DNA of 64,000 bases from Acanthochlamys bracteata (lineage: Eukaryota; Streptophyta; Magnoliopsida; Pandanales; Velloziaceae): the NCBI GenBank assembly GCA_019914995.1, contig CM034131.1:3380501-3444500 (forward strand), written 5' to 3'. The first letter of the stretch is position 1. The number at the start of each line of letters is the position of its first letter. The notes under the pieces were generated by a model. That model had not been told where the DNA came from. It did not search any database and worked only from the letters and a program-made list of their open reading frames with translations. A program made the translations under genes and the position numbers. This document shows, piece by piece, positions 46,981 through 57,717 of the stretch.

Positions 46981-47648
46981 ACTCGAGGCATAATATCTAT
47001 ACTTATGACAGTTGTAACATTTAACATTTTTATTATTTTCACGGCTAGATGTGGATCTTTCTCGATTACTTCGTCCGCGACCTCTAATGTTTGAAACTTC
47101 TGCTAGATTTTGAGCGGTTTGTTGTTGGGAACCATATCCCTTACCTCGACCACGACCACAATCTCTACTATTTGAGCATCAATCATTTATAGTCAATTTC
47201 GACTCTAATACTTGTTCTACAAATATGGTACTAGTTTTCTTTAACATCCGTTGTTCATAGAGCTCCTCGATTGAAATCTCTCCCAAATTTTTTGACTCTT
47301 CAATTGCCGCCACCACGTGCTCGAACTTTGATGTGAATGATCAGAGTAACTTCTCCATCACTTGGATGTCTTCAATATCTTCTCCATTTCTCCTCATTTT
47401 ATTCACAATTAAAATTAATCGTGAATAATAGTTGAAAATTTTTTCTTCATCCTTTATTTGAGTGGCTTCAAACTCAGCTCTCAAAATTTGTAGACGAATT
47501 CGCTGCACTCTTTCAACTCTTTTGTAGATGGTAGTAAGAATTTCCATGCTTCTTTGCATGTAGTTATTTCTCCATAACTTGGATGTCTTCAACATCCTCT
47601 CCATTTGTCCTCATTTTTTTCACAATTAAATTAATTGTGAATAATAAT
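46981..47648 (-). pseudogene. Copia gag, C-terminal part with a tandem duplication
   Basis: The frame 47,604-47,341 includes MEILTTIYKRVERVQRIRLQ, AEFEATQIKDEEKIFNYYSR and IEDIQVMEKLL, a copia gag (UBN2-type) core. The segment from 47,648 to 47,570 is a second copy of the sequence around NGEDIEDIQVME, so a segment of about 235 bp of gag was duplicated. One copy is now split by the Athila element. Near 47,040-46,990 a degenerate zinc knuckle is seen (CYNCHKYRYYAS), with His and Cys positions changed. The N-terminal half of gag is at 56,936-57,340. Confidence 0.75.
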
Positions 47649-48941
47649 TGATAATGTGTAATGTGATATATTTATTATATCTTATTGTTATAATAAATAT
47701 TATATTTTTATTAAAATTCTATTCACAATATGAATTAATTTATTTTATTTTATTTTGTGAAGTATAGGTGAATAAAGAAGCAAATTATTGAAGAAATAAA
47801 ATAAAAGAGCTAATCATGGAAGGAAATATCAAGCGGCAATCTTCATTGATGCATTTGACCAATCAAATCTAAATCAAAGATTTAGCATCAAATCTAGCAT
47901 CAAATATAGCAACAAATCTACATCAAATCTAATCCGAATATCCTGAATATATCTTTTGTCTAATTTTATAGGAGAAAGTTCCACTATAAAAAAGAGGTGA
48001 ATGGAGAGCAAAGGAGGGCATAGAAGGAGGAACGAAGAGCCAACAAGGAACCGACGAAAACCTAGAGAGAGAGCCGAATGGGAGACAGAAGGAAGATCAG
48101 ATTAGAGACGAGAAATTCTTCAGATTTGCTTTCTTCTCTTTTACTCATGTTTTATTTTTCATACAATATTATTGTGTGTAATATTAATATGAGTGGCTAA
48201 ATTATCTAAACTGGAGTTAGGATGAAACCCTAATAAATTTAATTTATTTCTTAAATATTATGTGATGTATGGATTGTTGATTTTATGTGAGTTGTTAATT
48301 CTTGTTTAAAAGGATGTTTAGATGTTAAAGTTGCATGCATGATTAGCATTGAGTTTGATATCTAAATTATTATATTAATTGTGTTTGCGAGGACCAATCG
48401 GAGCATAATTTACGAATTATAGGATTAATAATTATAGTTAATATTTACTGGACTAAAGTGAATGTAACTATATGATTTATGATTTCGCAGAACCTAATAC
48501 ATTGTTAGTAATTTCTAAACAAGGAGTTAGAATATCACTAGCGATAGGTGATTTTATACTGGACCAAAATTAAAGTCATAATTGGAAATCGTATCTAAGA
48601 ACTGGACCAAGGTGTTAGGTACAAAATCTTCACAATCATCATAATCTATTATCATATTTATTTAAAGATTAAATTAGAGGCATTAGTGGTGGATTCTAAA
48701 ACTCCAGTTATTTGCATACCTGTTTTCTCAATCCGTGCGTTACTTTTCGTTCTTAGCCCTCGTACACTTTTGATTCGCTTTCACAAACACAACTTTTGTT
48801 ACTAAAAATTTGGATTAGAGTTAACAACAATCTCTATGGAACAAACTCGTTATCTGTTATACGGTAGACGACAACCGTGCACTTGCGGGATAAACTATGA
48901 TAGAATCACTGAGTTTTTCTTAGTTGGTTTTATCTACATCA
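47649..48941 (+). repeat. 5' LTR of the Athila element
   Basis: The LTR is 1,293 bp long with TG and CA ends. A good TATA box (TATAAAAAA) lies at 47,985-47,993 and probably marks the promoter. Confidence 0.92.
47985..47993 (+). promoter_or_regulatory. TATA box in the Athila 5' LTR
   Basis: TATAAAAAA is the best TATA match in the LTR. The same motif is kept in the other LTR at 55,975-55,983. Confidence 0.55.
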
Positions 48942-48946
48942 AGTTT

Positions 48947-48964
48947 TGGCGCCGTTGCCGGGGA
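48947..48964 (+). promoter_or_regulatory. Primer binding site, tRNA-Asp type
   Basis: TGGCGCCGTTGCCGGGGA lies five bases after the 5' LTR. This 18-base motif is the usual Athila-type primer site. Confidence 0.85.
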
Positions 48965-49081
48965 TTGTTTTGTTTGACTTTGATTCAATCTAGCTTCATT
49001 TAGATTTATTGATAATTTGAATTTGTTTTGCATTTAGCTTAGAGCATATTAGTTTGTTTTTCATTATAGTTACATTATTGC

Positions 49082-50431
49082 ATGATCACTCGCTCTCATA
49101 GTCAATCTTCACTTGAATTTGATCCTGAACTTGAGAGAGAGCTTAGGAGAATTAGACGTGAGCGTAAAAATCATTCGAATATTAGAATTGAAAAGATGGC
49201 TGTTGCACCAAATGAAATAATGGGAGATCTTGACATTCCTACAATTCATGTATCTCCATTTAGTATAGTTCTCCCTGATGCTGCTAGAAATTATGAGTTA
49301 AAAACTATTCATTTTAATATGATGCCTTCTTTACATGGTTTGAACAATGAGGATCCTTTAGCACATATTCGAGAAACTTTCAATATGGTTTCTAACATGC
49401 CTTTGACAGATGGAGTTACTGAGGAACACCTTCAAATAAAAATCTTTCCCTACACTTTAAAAGATAGAGCAAAGGTATGGTTACAATCACTTAGATCTGG
49501 TTCACTTACTACTTGGACTGAAATTCAAAACAGATTTTTAGAGAAATTCTTTTCAACTCAAAAAACTGATGCATTAAGAGATAAAATAATGCAATTCACT
49601 CAACAATCTGATGAGTCATTTTCTGAAGCATGGGAACGATTTAATAACTTGTTAATTCAATGTCCCCACCATGGTTTGCCTATTTTAGTTTTGATGCGTA
49701 TATTTTATAAGGCATTAACGGTTTTTAGCAAGGCTGCAGTGAATAATTATGCAGGTGGATCTATTCGGAATAAGACACCAGCTGAATGTCAAACGCTATT
49801 CGAAAATCTAGCTCTTGAGACGCAACATATAAATACACGAGGAAGACGAGCTGGAATTTATGAGGTAAATGGTAATAACGATTATGCTTCTAAAGCGCAG
49901 GTGAATGCTATTAATAATAAATTGGATGCTTTGCTGGCTATGAACGGAAAACTTTCAACACAAGAGATATGTAACATTTGTGATTTATCTGGTCATTCTA
50001 CTATACATTGTCCACAGGGAGTAGATTTTTCTGAGTTTGTACAAGAACAAGCAAATATGGTAAGTTCCTATAACCGACATCCTAAACATGATCCATATTC
50101 AAACACTTACAATTCTGGATGGAGGAATCATCCCAACTTCTCGTAGAGCAATCAACAACACCAACCTCCACCTCAACCAAAGCCGTCGACTTCATTGGAG
50201 GATTTTGTAAGACAGTTTGCAATTGGTCAACAAAAGCTTGAAGCTCAGGTAGGTCAAATTGCGCAAGCTTTGAGCCAAAGAGAGCCTGGTAAATTTCCTA
50301 GTCAACCTAACATCAATCCACGAAATAATGAACAAGCAAAAGCCATTCAATTAAGATCAGGTAAGCTTATTAATAATGACAATAAAGATGATGTTTCTAA
50401 TGAAAGTGTAGTTGCAGGTGATGAAAAATAA
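49082..50431 (+). pseudogene. Athila gag, broken by stops
   Basis: The ATG at 49,082 starts MITRSHSQSSLEFDPELERE. The retrotransposon gag core includes DPLAHIRETFNMV, IKIFPYTLKDRAKVWLQSL, TTWTEIQNRFLEKFF and ESFSEAWERFNNLLIQCPHH. A zinc-knuckle-like segment, CNICDLSGHSTIHC, lies near 49,971. A TAG at 50,144-50,146 sits where Trp is expected and a TAA at 50,429-50,431 ends the second piece. Without the stops the frame would continue into pol. It makes the nucleocapsid-type protein in a functional element. Confidence 0.88.
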
Positions 50432-53400
50432 GAGTTGGACAGATCTGGATTAAGAGAAAAAATATCGGAATCATTGCCATTTGAGAGTGATCAACACCAC
50501 GGAAAGGAATCTGCTCATCATCCTTCTGGACTGCATAAGGCGGTTGATCGTGATACGCCTCTTATCCTATTTCCGGACCGTCTAAAACAAAATAAACAGG
50601 ATAAGCAATTTCAAGATATTTATGATATGTTAAGTAAAGTGCATATTAACCTTTCTTTACTTAATGTGATTGAACAGATTCCAGCATATGAAAAATTCAT
50701 TAAAAATTTGAAGGCTCACAAACTCAAATTTGTACCAAACGAAGGAGTCAGGTTGAACAAGAATGTAAGTGAAGTGTTGAAAAGTGAGCTGCCACCTAAG
50801 CTTGATGACCCAGGTAGTTTTGATATTCCTATCACTATTGGTGCGAAGAGACTTAGACCTAGAAGCACGTATCAACTTGATGCCATTTTCTATCTACAAA
50901 GAGTTGGGTTTGGAAGGTATAAAAAAGACTACTGCACATCTCGAGCTTGCTGACCATTCCATACGGCATCCCACAGGTATTATAGAGGATGTTTTAGTTC
51001 AAGTTGACAAATTAATTCTTCCTGCAGACTTCATTGTTTTAGACATGGACGAAAACTTGAGAAGTGATCGTGAGATCCCGATTCTTCTTGGTCGTCCGTT
51101 TATGGCTACTGCAGACATATGTATCAACGTGAAAAAAGGCACCCTCACAATGACAGTATTGGGTGAAACCGTTAAATTCAAAGTGTTTGATGCTTTAAAA
51201 CATCCTTCTATTTCTTCAGATTCTTGCTTTTCTATTGATTTATTAGATCCACTAATCGATTCTGTTGTTTTGCAGGAAAAATACAAGGACGATTTGGAAG
51301 CAGCATTAACTTTAGATATTGGAGAGAGTGATAAATCTAATAATATGCTTGCTGCCCTAAATGTGTTAAAACCAATTCAACCTAATTATAGAGCCTCATT
51401 TGAACCTTTAGAGATGAATAAAACAAGGATAGAGCCATCTACTGTAGTCCCTCCTAAGTTAGAACTCAAATTATTGCCTGAACATCTTAAATATGCATTC
51501 TTAGGTGATAATGAAACCCTCCCAGTTATCATATCTTCAAATCTTACAGTTAGAGAAGAGGATAGCCTCATTAATATCCTAAAAGAGAATAGGACAGCAA
51601 CAGGTTGGACAATAGCTGACATAAAAGGTATTAGTCCTGTGATGTGTATGCATAGAATTTTAATGGAAGATGATGCCAAACCTACTCGTGAAAGCCAAAG
51701 GAGATTAAATCCTAATATGAAAGAGGTTGTTATAGCTGAAATTTTAAAACTGCTTGATGTAGGAATAATCTATCCAATCTCTGATAGTAGATGGGTTAGT
51801 CCTGTACAAGTAATACTTAAGAAATATGGGGTAACAGTCGTTAAAAATGAGAATAATGAATTGATCCCTACAAGAACAACTACGGGATGGCGTGTTTGTA
51901 TTGATTATAGGAAGTTGAATTCTGCAACAAGAAAAGATCATTTTTCTTTACCTTTCATTGATCAAATGCTTGAACGTTTAGCTGGACACTCACATTATTA
52001 TTTTCTTGATGGTTTTTCAGGTTATAATCAAATTCCAATTGCTCCGGAAGACTAAGAGAAAACAACTTTCACTTGTCCATTTGGTACTTTCGCCTATAGG
52101 AGGATGCCCTTTGGTTTGTGCAATGCTCCAGCAACATTTCAAAGATGTATGATGGCTATATTCTCTGATATGGTAGAGAGAATCATCGTGGTATTTATGG
52201 ATGACTTTTCAGTTTTTGGATCTTCTTTTGATGGATGCCTTGATAATTTGAAATTGGTTTTATCTAGATGTGAAGAAACGAATTTGGTTTTGAATTGAAA
52301 AAAATGTCATTTTATGGTTAAACAAGGAATTGTCTTAGGACATGTGGTTTCTACTAAAGGAATTGAGGTGGATAGAGCAAAATTTGAAATTATAAAAAAT
52401 CTACCTTCCCCTACTTCAGTAAAAGGCATTAGAAGTTTTTTAGGCCATGCTGGTTTTTATAAAAGATTTATTAAATATTTTTCTAAAATAACTAGGCCTC
52501 TATGTGATTTATTGGCTAAAGATGCTGTGTTTGATTTTGATAAAGATTGTTTGCATGCATTCAATAATTTGAAAAATGCCTTAACTACTGCTCCTATCAT
52601 TACTGCTCCTGACTGAAATTTACCATTTGAATTGATGTGTGATACTTCAGATTATGCTATTGGTGCAGTGCTTGGTCAACGAATTGATAAACTGCCACAT
52701 GTTATATATTATGCTAGCAAGACTTTGAATGATGCACAACTTAATTATTTAACAACAACAGAAAAAGAGTTGCTTGCTGTAGTGTTTGCTTTAGAAAAAT
52801 TTCGTCCATATATTTTTGGTTCTAAAGTTATTGTATTTACTGACCATGCTGCTCTTAAGTATTTGTTGACTAAAAAAGATGTAAAGCCTAGGTTAATTCG
52901 ATGAATCTTATTGCTACAAGAGTTTGACTTGGAGATTAAAGATAAGAAAGAAGCGAGAATGTGGTAGCAGACCATTTTTCTCGTATCGTGATTGAAGATC
53001 AAAGAGAAGGAGATGACATGCCTCTAAATGATTCTTTTCCAGATGAACAACTTCTTTCCATTACTTATAAAGAACCTTGGTATGCTGATTTTGTGAATTA
53101 TCTTACTAGTGGTGTATTAAGAAATAATTTATCTTTTCAGAAAAAGAAGAGATTTCTGTATATGGTAAAGCACTATTATTGGGATGATCCCTATTTGTTT
53201 AAGCATTATCCGGACCAAATCATTAGAAGATGCGTTCCTGAAGATGAACAAGAAAGCATTCTAAAGCATAGCCATGAGTTAGCATGTGGAGGTCATTTTG
53301 GTGCTAAGAAAACAGCCCATAAAGTTCTTCAATTAGGTTTTTTTTGGCCCACTTTATTTAAAAATGATTTAACGTTTGTTCTAAGTGTGACAGATGCCAA

Positions 53401-54366
53401 AGAATAGGAAATATCAGCAGGAGGAACATGATGTCGTTGACTAATATTTTGGTTGTAGAACTCTTTGATGTTTGGGGTATAGACTTCGTGGGTCCATTCC
53501 CTTCCTCCTTTGGGTATTCTTATATTTTTGTTGCTGTTGATTATGCATCTAAGTGGGTAGAGACTCAAGCTACAAAAGCTAATGATCATAAGATTGTCTT
53601 CAAATTTTTGAAGAATATGATTTTCACTAGATTTGGAACCCCTAGAGCAATCATTAGTGATGGTGGTAAACATTTTCGTAATAAACCTTTTGATGCTTTG
53701 TTAAGGAAATATGGCATAACTCATAAGGTAGCCACTCTATATCACCATCAAACCTCAGGACAAGTAGAAATTAGCAATAGGAACATCAAAAATATTTTGG
53801 AGAAAACTGTGAACACCACAAGAAAGGATTGGGCAATAAAACTTAATGATGCTTTATGGGCTTACAGGACAGCATATAAAACACCTATAGGGATGAGTCC
53901 ATATAGTATTGTATTTGGAAAATCATGTCATTTACCTATGGAACTTGAACATAATGCATATTGGGCTATAAAGAAACTAAATTTTGACATGAAGGATGCA
54001 GGGAATGAAAGAAAGTTGCAACTCAATGAATTGGAAGAAATTCGCAACGAAGCTTATGAGAATGCAAAGATTTACAAGGAACGCACAAAGTCCTATCATG
54101 ACAAGTCAATTCAGCGGAAAGAGTTTACTCCAGGTATGAAAGTTTTATTGTTTAACTCACAGTTGAAACTCCTTTCAGGAAAGCTGAAGTCAAAATGGCA
54201 TGGACCATATGAGATAATTGAAATCTTTCCACATGGAGTTAAAGAAATCAAGGATCTCAAATCTGGAGCACAATTTAAGGTCAATGGGCATTGCTTGAAG
54301 CCATACTTGGAGGCCACCCTCGCAATCCAAACTGAACCAACCCTCCAACTGCGCGATCCTACTTGA
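50432..54366 (+). pseudogene. Athila protease, RT, RNase H and integrase, broken
   Basis: The protease region has LDLEARINLMPFSIYKELGL where DLGAS is usual, so active-site residues are lost. It is followed by REIPILLGRPFMATADICIN. RT has GWRVCIDYRKLNSATRKDHF, PFGLCNAPATFQRCM and the catalytic box VFMDDFSVFGSS. RNase H contains [19 protein letters not shown] and [20 protein letters not shown]. The integrase (53,428-54,366) has [19 protein letters not shown] and [12 protein letters not shown], with the D, D, E residues in place. Stops at 52,053, 52,296, 52,614 and 52,902 and frameshifts near 50,900, 52,950 and 53,370 inactivate it. The stop at 54,364-54,366 is the natural end. Confidence 0.9.
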
Positions 54367-54406
54367 CAAACTTCTCGTCTGGCTGAAGACGTTAAATTTA
54401 GCGCTT

Positions 54407-54424
54407 ATTGGGAGGCAACCCAAT
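54407..54424 (+). other. Small hairpin after the Athila pol stop
   Basis: ATTGGG and CCCAAT flank AGGCAA, giving a 6-bp stem and 6-base loop 41 bases after the stop codon. Similar GGGAGGCAACCC sequences are common in Athila-type elements. The role is not known to me. Confidence 0.5.
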
Positions 54425-54689
54425 GCCTTTATCTCTAGTAGCAATTGAATTTTGTAGGATTTTATTTTCGTTTGATTTGATATGTTTATTATTTTTTGAA
54501 GGATTCGGACAGAAAGAAGATTCACTATAATGCAAAGATTTGTTGCTGTGATGCAGTTGATGGAGAAGTTAATCAAAGATTCGGGCCATTTAAAAATCAG
54601 GGAAGTTTTCCGACACCTCAATTTTTATATCCCTTTGCTTTATACATTGTTCATTTTTATCTTTCATCATTGATGACAATATCGAATTC

Positions 54690-54708
54690 AAGCTTGGGGG
54701 GGGGAGAT
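54690..54708 (+). promoter_or_regulatory. Possible internal polypurine tract
   Basis: AAGCTTGGGGGGGGGAGAT contains nine G in a row. It is about 930 bases before the 3' LTR and may be a second plus-strand primer. Confidence 0.45.
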
Positions 54709-55623
54709 AGAATATTATGCATAAACATCGATTGATAGTCTATCATCTATTTTTCAATAATGAGTTTAAACTCTCTTTCTAGTATTACTTTTGAAACTAA
54801 AATCGTTATTGATTTTGTTCGTATAGTATTCTTATTAACTAAGCCTACGTTCTTGTTAATATAGTACTGTATATAATTGATTTGATAAAATCTTGTCATT
54901 CTAAACAATGCAATTGAATACATTTTATAGAGGATTTTGATTTCATAGTCTATAGCGAGTGATAACATCTATCACCATACAATACGAGGCTTAGAGTTGA
55001 TCTTAGTATTTTTTGTATTGTCTTGTTTTGTTTTCAATTCTTAGGGATAATTGAGATACAGAGTTATAAAGAGTCTTTGGAAAGCACAAGGGTAAAGAAA
55101 AAGCATTTAAAAAAAATAAAAAAAAAAAGCTCGAGTATACATTGTAAAGTGCAATGGTAAAGAAAGAGCAATTAAATAAATAAAAGAACCACAAAATTGG
55201 GCCAATGCTTGAGTATACCTTATTCTTTTTGAAGTTAAATGTGCTCTTAGTTACTTTGTATTTTGACGACTTTCTAAGTTTGAATTCATTCATTACAATA
55301 TTTAAAATAACTTGGTGAATCTCTAAAAATTGTATGTGTAATGGAGAGATGATTTCTAAACATATTTATGGACATTGAATTCTAAACTTCCTTCTAATAT
55401 GTTGCATATGTTTTGGAATACGAGGTTGAGTTGATTTGATTACTATATAGTGCAATTAAGGATGTTTGTAAGTGATGTTAATTTGTTTATTATGCTTACA
55501 TTATTCTTTAAAGATTTTGGTTGATCAAGCTATACGAAGAAATTAAAAATTATGAGAATAAGTTGTGAAGAATGATATATATATAACTTTCTTATCATTT
55601 TGCTCGAGGACTAGCAAAAAATT

Positions 55624-55638
55624 AAGTTTGGGGGTATT
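55624..55638 (+). promoter_or_regulatory. Polypurine tract of the Athila element
   Basis: AAGTTTGGGGGTATT directly precedes the TGATAATG start of the 3' LTR, the usual Athila arrangement. Confidence 0.8.
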
Positions 55639-56930
55639 TGATAATGTGTAATGTGATATATTTATTATATCTTATTGTTATAATACATATTAGATTTTTA
55701 TTAAAATTCTATTCACAATATGAATTAATTTATTTTATTTTATTTTGTGAAGTATAGGTGAATAAAGGAGCAAATTATTGAAGGAATAAAATAAAAGAGC
55801 TAATCATAGAAGGAAATATCAAGCGGCGATCTTCATTGATGCATTTGACTAATTAAATCTAAATCAAAGATTTAGCATCAAATCTAGCATCAAATACAGC
55901 AACAAATCTACATCAAATCTAATCCGAATATCCTGAATATATCTTTTGCCTAATTTTATGGGAGGAAGTTTCACTATAAAAAAGAGGTGAATGGAGAGCT
56001 AAGGAGGGCATAGAAGGAGGAACGAAGAGCCAACAAGGAACCGACGAAAACCTAGAGAGAGAGCCGAACGGGAGACAGAAGGAAGATCAGATTAGAGACG
56101 AGAAATTCTTCAGATTTGCTTTCTTCTCTTTTACTCATGTTTTATTTTTCATACAATATTATTGTGTGTAATATTAATATGAGTGGCTAAATTATCTAAA
56201 CTGGAGTTAGGATGAAACCCTAATAAATTTAATTTATTTCTTAAATATTATGTGATGTATGGATTGTTGATTTTATGTGAGTTGTTAATTCTTGTTTAAA
56301 AGGATGTTTAGATGTTAAAGTTGCATGCATGATTAGCATTGAGTTTGATATCTAAATTATTATATTAATTGTGTTTGCGAGGACCAATCGGAGCATAATT
56401 TACGAGTTACAGGATTAATAATTGTAGTAATATTTACTAGACCAAAGTGAATGTAACTACATGATTTATGATTTCGCATAACCTAATGCATTGTTAGTAA
56501 TTTCTAAACAAGGAGTTAGAATATCACTAGCGATAGGTAATTTTATACTGGACCAAAGTTAAAGTCATAATTAGAAATCGTATCTAAGAACTGGACCAAG
56601 GTGTTAGGTACAAAATCTTCACAATCATCATAATATATTATCATATTTATTTAAAGATTAAATTAGAGGCATTAGTGGTGGATTCTAAAACTCCAGTTAT
56701 TTGCATACCTGTTTTCTTAATCCGTGCATTACTTTTCGTTCTTAGCCCTCGTACACTTTTGATTCGCTTTCACAAATACAACTTTTGTTACTAAAAACTT
56801 GGATTAGAGTTAATAACAATCTCTATGGAACAAACTCGTTATCTGTTATACGGTAGACGACAACCGTGCACTTGCGGGATAAATTAGGATAGAATCACTG
56901 AGTTTTTCTTAATTAGTTTTATCTACATCA
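55639..56930 (+). repeat. 3' LTR of the Athila element
   Basis: The LTR is 1,292 bp, nearly identical to 47,649-48,941. It is followed by the ATAAT target copy. Confidence 0.92.
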
Positions 56931-56935
56931 ATAAT

Positions 56936-57340
56936 TAAAAAAATTTTCTTCATCTTTTATTTGAGCGGCTTTAAACTTGCCCCTCAAAATTTGGAGACGA
57001 ATTCGCTGCACTATTTCAACTCCTTTGTAGATAGTAGTAAGAATTTCCCATGCTTCTTTACATGTAGTTGCTTCGGCAATTCTCTCTAAGGTAGACTCAT
57101 TTAACCCTTGATAGAGTAAAAAATGAGCCTTACTATCCTTCATTCTTTGCTCTTTAAGAACCTTCGTCTCTTTATTTTTGTAGGCGGCTTCTTTCTCCGG
57201 TGTTAGTTCCGTAAACCTATCACTAACAAGCTCTTACAAATTTTGAGAAACAAATAAAGCTCTCATTTGAATTGACCAACTGTCATAATTATTTTTGGAT
57301 AACTTTGGGACTTGAGAATTAATAAAATTATTGGTGGAAA
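56936..57340 (-). pseudogene. Copia gag, N-terminal part
   Basis: On the minus strand, from about 57,340, it reads INSQVPKLSKNNYDSWSIQM and RALFVSQNL, then a TAA where Trp is usual. It continues with SDRFTELTPEKEAAYKNKE, KDSKAHFLLYQGLNESTLE and TCKEAWEILTTIYKGVEIVQ. This is the N-terminal half of the gag whose C-terminal half is at 46,981-47,648. The Athila insertion lies between them. Confidence 0.8.
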
Positions 57341-57364
57341 TCATAAGAAATTTGGATCGACTTA

Positions 57365-57376
57365 GCTCTGGTACTA
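57365..57376 (-). promoter_or_regulatory. Primer binding site of the copia element
   Basis: On the minus strand TAGTACCAGAGC matches 10 of 12 bases of the initiator tRNA-Met site TGGTATCAGAGC. It lies two bases inside the 5' LTR end. Confidence 0.65.
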
Positions 57377-57378
57377 CT

Positions 57379-57712
57379 TGTTGGTTCTAAGTTTACAAAT
57401 TTAGAATTTTTATCACTAGAAAAATTAGAAGCTTACTTTGAAGGAGAACTTTTCTTTAGAAATTTTTTTTTTTCACTTGATGCAAAATAACATATTACAA
57501 GCATCCTTATATAGGCTTTACAACCAAGCATAACATTAACTAATACATTAAAATAAAATAAAATTTACAACTATTACTAACTTTTTTAACTCAACCACTA
57601 ACTTTTTTAGTAATTTATGTGCCCACTACTATCATTGCTTACTCATTTTTTTTCTTCAATGCTTTGAAAAACTCTTAAATTAATGCATGAATTTTGATTT
57701 GATATTCCAACA
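57379..57712 (-). repeat. 5' LTR of the copia element
   Basis: The plus strand runs TGTTGGTTCTAAG to GATATTCCAACA, with intact inverted TGTTGG/CCAACA ends. It pairs with 43,457-43,795. Confidence 0.88.
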
Positions 57713-57717
57713 GTGGT

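Larger units (their letters stand above)
54367..55623. other. Athila 3' region without an env-like gene
   Basis: The region between pol and the 3' LTR has no reading frame I can assign. It contains the short hairpin at 54,407-54,424 and a G-tract at 54,690-54,708. Athila elements often carry an extra env-like ORF here, so it was lost or never present. Confidence 0.6.
47649..56930 (+). mobile_element. Athila-type Ty3/gypsy retrotransposon nested in copia gag
   Basis: The LTRs at 47,649-48,941 and 55,639-56,930 both run from TGATAATGTG to TCTACATCA. ATAAT flanks both sides (47,644-47,648 and 56,931-56,935). A tRNA-Asp-type primer site, gag, protease, RT, RNase H, integrase and a polypurine tract follow in order. 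By hand I count about 37 differences between the LTRs, near 97% identity, so this insertion is much younger than its copia host. The coding frame is broken by several stops and frameshifts. No env-like gene is found. Confidence 0.92.
43457..57712 (-). mobile_element. Decayed Ty1/copia element interrupted by an Athila element
   Basis: LTRs of 339 bp (43,457-43,795) and 334 bp (57,379-57,712) enclose minus-strand gag and pol. GTGGT lies directly outside both LTRs (43,452-43,456 and 57,713-57,717), a perfect 5-bp target duplication. The right LTR is the 5' one, followed inward by the primer site, the gag start, the inserted Athila element (47,649-56,930), the rest of gag, integrase, RT and RNase H. 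Integrase before RT defines Ty1/copia. The LTRs differ by many substitutions and small gaps, so the insertion is old. No gene is intact. Confidence 0.88.
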
